A stretch of DNA of 64,000 bases. Source: Sideroxydans sp. (GTDB taxonomy: Bacteria; Pseudomonadota; Gammaproteobacteria; Burkholderiales; Gallionellaceae). The stretch is from NCBI GenBank assembly GCA_027310725.1, contig DAIDAG010000066.1, forward strand, positions 32,828 to 96,827, written 5' to 3'. Of the stretch, positions 57,856-64,000 are shown piece after piece. How positions within the stretch are numbered: position 1 is the stretch's first letter; the number at the start of each line of letters is the position of its first letter. The position numbers and the translations under genes are program-made. The notes below the pieces were generated by a model. It had not been told where the DNA came from and did no database searches. It saw nothing but the letters and a program-made list of their open reading frames with translations.

Positions 57856-58838
57856 AAAAGTTTCTATACTTAGGCATGGCGATCTGTGCCATCACTGTCC
57901 CAAGCATGGCGATTGCCGATACGGCTGACATGCTTGGAAAAGCTGTGGATGCGGTAGGCGGGAAAAGTGCGACAACCGGGTCAAACAAGACTCCGGTTGC
58001 CACGACTTCGCCGCCTCCGGTTCCCCTAGCTCCGGATGAATCGGCCATCGTGACCGAGATCAGGGCTTCCGAACCTACTCCAGAAGAAATCCTGCAGATC
58101 AAGAAGATCTGGCAAGACCTGAATAACGCGAAAGGCAGGCCGATCGGCGATCAACCGAAGCCTGTAATAATCCAGACCGACCTTGACTTGTCGCCTGGGT
58201 CAACGCCGCCAGTGGTGCGCGTGTCAAACCAGACCGGCTCGATCATGACTTTCCTGGACGCGTCCGGAAAGATATGGCCGATAGCTCACGTTGAAAACAT
58301 GAGTCCGGACATCATCGACGCGCAAGACAAGCCCATCGAAGGGTCGTCGGGAAATTCCATGTTTGCCAAGATAAAACGGTTCGGCGCATCCGGTAACCTT
58401 GGCGTGTTTCTCAAGGATCTGACCACCCCTATCATCATCACCATTCTTTCCGGCCAAAAGGACGTGGATTACCGTGTCGATTTCAGGGTACCGGCATTAA
58501 TTCGCCCAACGACCCCGGGGGCGCCCAGCGCTTCCGAGGCCGGCGGAGTGGTCAGCAAAACCGAATGGGATGATCGTCTTGCCAATGCGTTGATGACGAT
58601 TACCCCCGACGGCTGCAAAGCTCAAAACACCTCCAATCCGGAAACGTCGGTTTGGGCATGCGAGAAGAACCAGTCGATCATTCGGTCAAAGGGTGTGTTG
58701 CTCTCGCCGGCCCCCTTAAATGGAAAGAAGTTGGTCGCATCTGACTCGACCAAGGCTTACCTCATTCCCTCGTCACCTGTTCTGTCGATGCTGATCAATG
58801 GCGTGACAGTTTCGGTCAGGATTACAAGCAAGGATTGA
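57852..58838 (+). CDS. DotH/IcmK-like T4SS protein (IncI TraN-like); probable TTG start
   Basis: LKKFLYLGMAICAITVPSMAIA signal peptide; MTFLDASGKIWPIAHVE...LGVFLKDLTTPIIITILSGQKDVDYRVDFRVP. Confidence 0.85.
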   Translation: MKKFLYLGMAICAITVPSMAIADTADMLGKAVDAVGGKSATTGSNKTPVATTSPPPVPLAPDESAIVTEIRASEPTPEEILQIKKIWQDLNNAKGRPIGDQPKPVIIQTDLDLSPGSTPPVVRVSNQTGSIMTFLDASGKIWPIAHVENMSPDIIDAQDKPIEGSSGNSMFAKIKRFGASGNLGVFLKDLTTPIIITILSGQKDVDYRVDFRVPALIRPTTPGAPSASEAGGVVSKTEWDDRLANALMTITPDGCKAQNTSNPETSVWACEKNQSIIRSKGVLLSPAPLNGKKLVASDSTKAYLIPSSPVLSMLINGVTVSVRITSKD

Positions 58839-58839
58839 T

Positions 58840-60327
58840 ATGTCAAAATTTGACGCTGGTGCAAAAAAAACGATCGGAATTATGGGCGGGCTGATTGCCT
58901 TTGCGGCTATCGTCGTGATCGGATCTGTCACCTATATGAAAATTACTGTAAGCGAAGCCGACAGCAACGCTTCCGTTCCAACGGCGTTAGGCGGTGATGA
59001 ATCCAAACCTCTGGCCGGCTCGGATTCCGATTACAACGAACGACTGAAAAAGGCTGACAAAGACGCCGCTGCCAAAGCCAAGGATGAGGGAAAAACATAT
59101 ATTCCATTGTCCGCCGGCGCGGAAGAGGATGTATCGGTCAACCGACCAGGCGCCGCAACTGGTGCCGGGACGCCTGTTGCACAATATCCAAGTCAAGCTC
59201 AGGCCCATGCCGCTTCGGCACAGGTTGCGGCAACATCAACAATTGCTTCGCGCACGGGAAGTGGTGTCGCAGCGGCAGGCTCGATCGGAAACCGACCAGT
59301 CGCGGCTACCACATCCGCTGCCGTGCCTCAATCAACAACAGGGGCAATTGTGGCGATCCAACAAGGCGCCCAGGCGTCCGGTAATGGTACTGGCTCAGGC
59401 TCAAAGCCGGGTGATTTCTCCATTCCGTCATTTCCTCCGGATCCGAATGCGCCACCTCCAATACAGCAGCCCCAGGCACAACCGGCAGGAGTTGTTGCCG
59501 CTCAGGCTGGAGTGCAAGTAGACCCGAATCAACGATCTGTTGTCCTGGATCAGATTTACGATCAGGAGCAAAAAAAGCGTTCTGCAGAGATAGCCGATGC
59601 CCGCATGAAGGCGAAGATGACGCGCGTCATTCAAATTGCCGAGTACCTGGCAAAGAATGATGAGTTTTCGCCTATCAAACCATCCGGTTCATGGATAAAG
59701 GATACGCCTGCACCGGCAGCGTCAGCTCCCGTATCTTCTCCTGCAGAAACGCAGACGCTTGCCAAGGCAAACGAAGTGATGATGATCAAGAGTGGCGAGA
59801 AGGTTTACGTGAACATTGAAACCGCGATTGATACTGACGAACCTTCGAAGGTGCTCGGTCAGGTGCTTTCTGGAAAGGCGAGGGGTTGGCCGATTTTTGG
59901 GAAAGCTACTCAGAATCCGAACTACACGGTAAGCCTGACATTTGACAAGATCGTTTTGCCGAATGGTAAAGCAGTGCCTATCGATGCGATGGCAATTGAT
60001 CCAAATACAGGGCGTACCAGCGTACAGGGCACCGTAGATCACAAGATATTCGATCGTTTCGTTTTGCCAATGGTGGCTGGAGGACTTGGTGCTTATGGCG
60101 ATCTGATGAGCAAGGTAGGAACGACGACGACGGTGAATGGAACCATCACAACGGTCTCGAACAACATGGATATGGCGCAAGTCCGCAACGCTGCGATGGG
60201 TTCTGGCGTGAAAACTGTTGCATCGAACATTACCAGTGAATCGGCCAAGGCGAAGCCATCTACAAGCACAAAAATGAATCTTGGTATTGAGGTGGTTTTT
60301 ATGCAAGAAGTAATGATGCAACAATAA
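58840..60327 (+). CDS. DotG/IcmE-like T4SS channel protein (IncI TraO-like)
   Basis: Pro/Gln-rich mid-region then KVYVNIETAIDTDEPSKVLGQVLSGKARGWPIFGKATQNPNYTVSLTFDKIVLPNG. Confidence 0.87.
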   Translation: MSKFDAGAKKTIGIMGGLIAFAAIVVIGSVTYMKITVSEADSNASVPTALGGDESKPLAGSDSDYNERLKKADKDAAAKAKDEGKTYIPLSAGAEEDVSVNRPGAATGAGTPVAQYPSQAQAHAASAQVAATSTIASRTGSGVAAAGSIGNRPVAATTSAAVPQSTTGAIVAIQQGAQASGNGTGSGSKPGDFSIPSFPPDPNAPPPIQQPQAQPAGVVAAQAGVQVDPNQRSVVLDQIYDQEQKKRSAEIADARMKAKMTRVIQIAEYLAKNDEFSPIKPSGSWIKDTPAPAASAPVSSPAETQTLAKANEVMMIKSGEKVYVNIETAIDTDEPSKVLGQVLSGKARGWPIFGKATQNPNYTVSLTFDKIVLPNGKAVPIDAMAIDPNTGRTSVQGTVDHKIFDRFVLPMVAGGLGAYGDLMSKVGTTTTVNGTITTVSNNMDMAQVRNAAMGSGVKTVASNITSESAKAKPSTSTKMNLGIEVVFMQEVMMQQ

Positions 60328-60347
60328 CGCACCGGAGACAAATCGCA

Positions 60348-60629
60348 ATGAGCCTGGAAACCACAACGACAGCACCTCCCCAACTGTCACCGATCGACAA
60401 GAAGCTAGCGAAACTGGAGGAACAGCGGAAAGAGCTTCTGGAAAAGAAACGCGAGCAGGAGCGGAAGGAAAATCAGCAGCGTGCTGAACAATCTGCTCGC
60501 CTGAAGAAGGGATGGGAAAAGGAAGTAACCCGCGCCATCGGAAAGCTTTACCCGATGCCGGCATCGGAGATCGCGGAGCGCCTTGACAGCAGTATTCAAC
60601 GAGACCAGGAGACAGGGAGTAAATCATGA
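60348..60629 (+). CDS. Small charged coiled-coil protein
   Basis: Lys/Glu-rich helix; ATGA overlap with next gene. Confidence 0.6.
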   Translation: MSLETTTTAPPQLSPIDKKLAKLEEQRKELLEKKREQERKENQQRAEQSARLKKGWEKEVTRAIGKLYPMPASEIAERLDSSIQRDQETGSKS

Positions 60630-61402
60630 CAACTGAAACTAACGATGATGGCGAATCCTTTACATTTCAGGAACCCGAGACTCCGGACAATGTTGCCGGT
60701 CCTGAAGCAGCAGATACCGCTTTGAATAGCGACATTGTCGAACAGGCGAGCACTGCTGCAAAAAAAGGCACCGGGGTAACCAAGAAATCCAAGTTCAAAA
60801 AGATCATTTTCATTGTGATCGGCTTGCTGGTGCTGGCTGTGGTTGGCGCTGGCGTGATGGATTATGTGAATACCAGCAATGAACAAGCGAGGATAGAGGC
60901 TGCAAAAACTCGTGCAGCCGAGCAGGCAGCAGAGGATATGCGTCGGCAACAGGAGGATGCCAAAAAACGTGCGGACGCTGAGGAAGCGGCGCGCAAGGCC
61001 GCAGAAGGTGATGCGGCAGCAGCGGCCTCACAGGCCTCGTCATTGCAGGCGCAATTCAAAATACTCAAGACCGAGAACGCCGACCTGAAAAAGAAGGTTG
61101 CCGGCTTGCAGGCAGCGCTTGCGGCCAAGCCGAAAATCAAAGTCGTCGAGAAGATCAAGACGGTTGAGAAGATTGTCGAGAAGCCCGTGCCGGCGCCCGA
61201 GCCGCCAAAAGAAAAACTTCCGCGTTCACATTGCGAGTTCAAAGGCTCGCTGGTCAATCGCGCATGGCTTGTTTGCGATGGGAAATTGATCTCAGTCAAA
61301 GTGGGCGATCCCCTGCCGTATCCATACCGAGAAGTCGTCAAGGTGAACGACGGGCAGTCGAGTGGCGGATCTGTGCTGACCACCGGCGGGGTGATTGAGT
61401 AA
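60626..61402 (+). CDS. TraP-like membrane protein with coiled coil
   Basis: One TM segment followed by Ala/Lys/Glu coiled coil; position after DotG. Confidence 0.6.
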   Translation: MTTETNDDGESFTFQEPETPDNVAGPEAADTALNSDIVEQASTAAKKGTGVTKKSKFKKIIFIVIGLLVLAVVGAGVMDYVNTSNEQARIEAAKTRAAEQAAEDMRRQQEDAKKRADAEEAARKAAEGDAAAAASQASSLQAQFKILKTENADLKKKVAGLQAALAAKPKIKVVEKIKTVEKIVEKPVPAPEPPKEKLPRSHCEFKGSLVNRAWLVCDGKLISVKVGDPLPYPYREVVKVNDGQSSGGSVLTTGGVIE

Positions 61403-61881
61403 TGGCAATTACCGATCTGACGCAGTCGCTGGTCGAATTCAGCAAGACGATCTCTTTGATGAGTGGAGAGCGGGGACTGATTGTCAATCTTGCCGGACTT
61501 GTTGGTGCGTTCTTCGTCGCGCAAGGCCTTGTGCGCGTGCGAAACCTTGGCTCGTCCAGCGGGTATGGGGGACACGACAAGAATCCCTGGTCACCGATCT
61601 TCTTCGGAATCCTGCTTTTGAATTTCTGGCAGGCGCAAGGGCAGTTATCTGATCAGCTCGCGTTGACAGGAAACATGCTGTCACCGGCTATTCCGAATGG
61701 ATACCTGCAACAGGTGTGGCAGGCAATCAAGGTCATTTTGAACGGGTTTGGGCTTATTGCAATCTTCCGTGGATTGTTGTTGGCCAAAGCCGCTGGAGAG
61801 GGGTCTGCGCAAGGTCATAACTCACCTGCCTGGGGCGCACTCTGGCATATCGTAGGAGGGGCGATCCTTATGAAACTCTAA
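61402..61881 (+). CDS. TraQ-like membrane protein
   Basis: Multiple TM segments; operon position. Confidence 0.55.
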   Translation: MAITDLTQSLVEFSKTISLMSGERGLIVNLAGLVGAFFVAQGLVRVRNLGSSSGYGGHDKNPWSPIFFGILLLNFWQAQGQLSDQLALTGNMLSPAIPNGYLQQVWQAIKVILNGFGLIAIFRGLLLAKAAGEGSAQGHNSPAWGALWHIVGGAILMKL

Positions 61882-61929
61882 TTTTTCGCTGTAGTAATTT
61901 TTCATCAATCTGTAAAAAAGGAGCACCAA

Positions 61930-62283
61930 ATGAAACAGAAACGCAATTATCTTCAAATCTTCACCCTGATCGCGCTTGCGATGGTCTTCTCGATGCCGGC
62001 GCACGCCGGGCTGGACACGGCGATCAACGGGGCTTCCAGCTTCGTCGTGTCACTCATGAAATTGCTCAACCTCTGTCTTGGCTTTTTGGGCGCATGGTTT
62101 GCGGGCAGCGGCATCATGAACTGGAAGAAGTCCAGTAGCGAACAAGGTGGTCATCAGATGGGTTTCAAGGAAATTGTCGTCCCGGTTATTGCTGGCATCA
62201 TCTTGCTGGGCTTCTCTTCCTTCATCGCCATGACTTCCAGCACGTTCGGGTTTGTATCGACCACAGCATCCAATCTCGGCTAA
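61930..62283 (+). CDS. TraR-like membrane protein
   Basis: Signal peptide plus two TM segments; operon position. Confidence 0.55.
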   Translation: MKQKRNYLQIFTLIALAMVFSMPAHAGLDTAINGASSFVVSLMKLLNLCLGFLGAWFAGSGIMNWKKSSSEQGGHQMGFKEIVVPVIAGIILLGFSSFIAMTSSTFGFVSTTASNLG

Positions 62284-62520
62284 TTCGGCGAGTTGTTTTT
62301 CTACTCTCACTTCGCAAGAGGTGGGGGGGTGAAAACCAGATGGTTGACAGCCCCTTTATATATTGGTGTATTAACTACACGTGCGCAAACATTGGAGACA
62401 GGTATCGTGCGAAATAACCAAAGTGGGAGAACACAACAAGCGCAATTGCCATTCACTGGCGCGCCAGCGCTGGGACATGTTTCATTATTCCATCTTCAAG
62501 ACCAGGAGGTGGGTAATGAT

Positions 62521-63285
62521 ATGGTGCAAACTGTCGATGCGCGCGAGCTGCACGCATTTCTGGAGGTTGGAAAGAAGTTTGCTGATTGGGTAAACGAGCG
62601 TATTGAAAAGTACGGCTTTGTTGAAAATCTTGACTTCGTTGTCCGCTTCCCTAAATTGGGAAGCGGAGATAATCAACAACTTGGCGCATTTCAGCCAGGG
62701 GCAAATCGCAAGGAATACCATCTCACTCTGGATATGGCGAAAGAGCTGTCAATGGTGGAACGCAACGCGCGCGGCAAGCTGGCGCGGCAATATTTTATCG
62801 AATGTGAACGCCGTCTCAAGGCGCAGGAGACCGCCGCGTCGCTTCCATCCAGACTACCCCGGCTGCAACTGCTGGAAATCGCCATTCAGGCCGAGCAGGA
62901 ACGGTTGGCACTGGAGCATCGGATCGAAGTTATCCAGCCAAAGGCAGACGCGCTGGATCGCATTTCGACAGCAGAGGGGTCAATGTGCATCAGCGACGCG
63001 GCCAAGCACCTGCAGATCCAGCCCTCCAGGTTGTTCGACTGGCTTTCCAAAAATAAATGGATTTTCCGCCGCTCAAAGAACAAGCCTTGGGTGGCGTTTC
63101 AGGACTGTATTCGTGCCGGAATGATCGAGCAGAAGGTTAAAACGATCGAGCGGAAGGATGACACCCCGATTCTTGCCGAACAGGCCCTCATTACCCCAAA
63201 GGGGCTTGCTCGGCTGTCTCAGATCATCGAGTCAGGTACAACTTCGCTTCTTCGGAAAGCAGTGCAAGAAAAAATCATCCATTAA
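62521..63285 (+). CDS. AntA/KilAC-type phage antirepressor
   Basis: MVQTVDARELHAFLEVGKKFADWVNERIEKYGFVENLDF (AntA); EYHLTLDMAKELSMVERNARGKLARQYFIECERRLK; ISDAAKHLQIQPSRLFDWLSKNKWIFRR (KilAC); start chosen inside ORF 62293-63285. Confidence 0.88.
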   Translation: MVQTVDARELHAFLEVGKKFADWVNERIEKYGFVENLDFVVRFPKLGSGDNQQLGAFQPGANRKEYHLTLDMAKELSMVERNARGKLARQYFIECERRLKAQETAASLPSRLPRLQLLEIAIQAEQERLALEHRIEVIQPKADALDRISTAEGSMCISDAAKHLQIQPSRLFDWLSKNKWIFRRSKNKPWVAFQDCIRAGMIEQKVKTIERKDDTPILAEQALITPKGLARLSQIIESGTTSLLRKAVQEKIIH

Positions 63286-63592
63286 GAGGAGATCGATCAT
63301 GCTGAAAAACGTTGCATGTACATCCATCAACAACTTTCATTCTAATGTCGTCAATTTCGCGTCTCATCAGGAGCAACAGATTCTGCACGCGCAAACAATA
63401 TGAAAAATAACACCGGTGCGATCTTTGTGGCACGGAAGCGGAAGTGCAGCATTACCGATGTGACCATCAATGCGCTGGTCCGCACTAAACCGTCGTGGCC
63501 GTATATAGTGCATATAACAAACTTGCACAATATATAAATTGGCTATAACATGACTCGGGCGTTGTGGTGACGCATAGGCAATCGGATAATTC

Positions 63593-63687
63593 AGTCTCCT
63601 TAAGGCTGGCCTGTTCGACCGAATCAAACTCCTCCTCGGGGTACGAATGCCCGGAATACCACCGTACAGGTCAGCATTAAGGAGATT
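63593..63687. other. Long imperfect hairpin in leader of downstream gene
   Basis: CTCCTTAAGGCTGGCCTGTTCG (63596-63617) pairs with CGTACAGGTCAGCATTAAGGAG (63663-63684), about 19/22 bp. Confidence 0.7.
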
Positions 63688-63714
63688 GGAAGTGTTAATG
63701 ATGAAACGTGTATC

Positions 63715-63732
63715 CCCCGTATCCATACGGGG
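63715..63732. other. Perfect hairpin CCCCGTAT-CC-ATACGGGG
   Basis: Read directly; 8-bp arms. Confidence 0.8.
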
Positions 63733-63768
63733 TAGGGGATGCTCCCTTTTGAAATACCAGGGATCGGC

Positions 63769-64000
63769 ATGACAACCGACACTCAACCGGAATCTCTGCC
63801 CAGGCCGCTTACTCCAAAAGATTGCGAATTGAGAGACTTCCCTTTCATGGCTCTCGATGTTGATCGCCTAAGAAACAGCGATTTCGCCTCACACGCATCT
63901 GGCGATGAGTTTCGCGCTGCTATCCTGCTTTGGTGTGCATCCTGGCATCAAATTCCTGCGGCCAGCCTTCCTGATGATGATGTGGTCCTCGCCAAGCTCG
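63769..64000 (+). CDS. DUF1376-like phage/replication-associated protein (3' truncated by window)
   Basis: MTTDTQPESLPRPLTPKDCELRDFPFMALDVDRLRNSDFASHASGDEFRAAILLWCASWHQIPAASLPDDDVVLAKL. Confidence 0.75.
   Translation, partial: MTTDTQPESLPRPLTPKDCELRDFPFMALDVDRLRNSDFASHASGDEFRAAILLWCASWHQIPAASLPDDDVVLAKL

Noticed and set aside
63367-63786. 139-aa minus-strand ORF
   Set aside because: Composition atypical and overlaps two hairpins and the start of the DUF1376-like gene.
1-64000. CRISPR arrays, rRNA or tRNA genes
   Set aside because: No regularly spaced identical repeats, rRNA sequence or recognisable tRNA cloverleaf noticed; tRNAscan/Infernal would be decisive.

Overview
Mosaic bacterial window, probably betaproteobacterial by gene content (inference). 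(1) 1-8.4 kb: end of a Cus-type metal efflux operon (CusB with a CusF-like tail, CusA), a 5'-truncated EAL remnant, a globin-coupled GGDEF-EAL protein, and a protein that reads as a sigma-54 (RpoN)-like scaffold fused to a C-terminal GIY-YIG domain. (2) 8.5-11.2 kb: divergent KfrA/TnpT-like and TnpS-like tyrosine recombinase genes around an intergenic dyad, followed by degenerate repeats; possibly a Tn4651-type resolution module remnant. (3) 11.3-22.1 kb: accessory island with an IS30 element, a secreted HNH protein, a NERD/Zn-ribbon protein, and a Ser/Thr kinase-TPR gene overlapping a large unknown gene. That unknown gene is split by an IS3 element with a clean AGA target duplication and can be rebuilt exactly in frame. 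The kinase/partner pair is enclosed by ~56-bp inverted repeats. (4) 22.2-64 kb: conjugative element with two polyvalent-protein genes, an OLD-like nuclease, a Dot/Icm-type (MPF-I) T4SS, a type IVb thin-pilus operon with a phage tail-fibre-like PilV, a tyrosine recombinase translationally coupled to dotI/traM, and an antirepressor plus structured leader where traS-U would be expected. No rRNA, tRNA or CRISPR array was recognised. All family calls are by eye from motifs; no searches were run.
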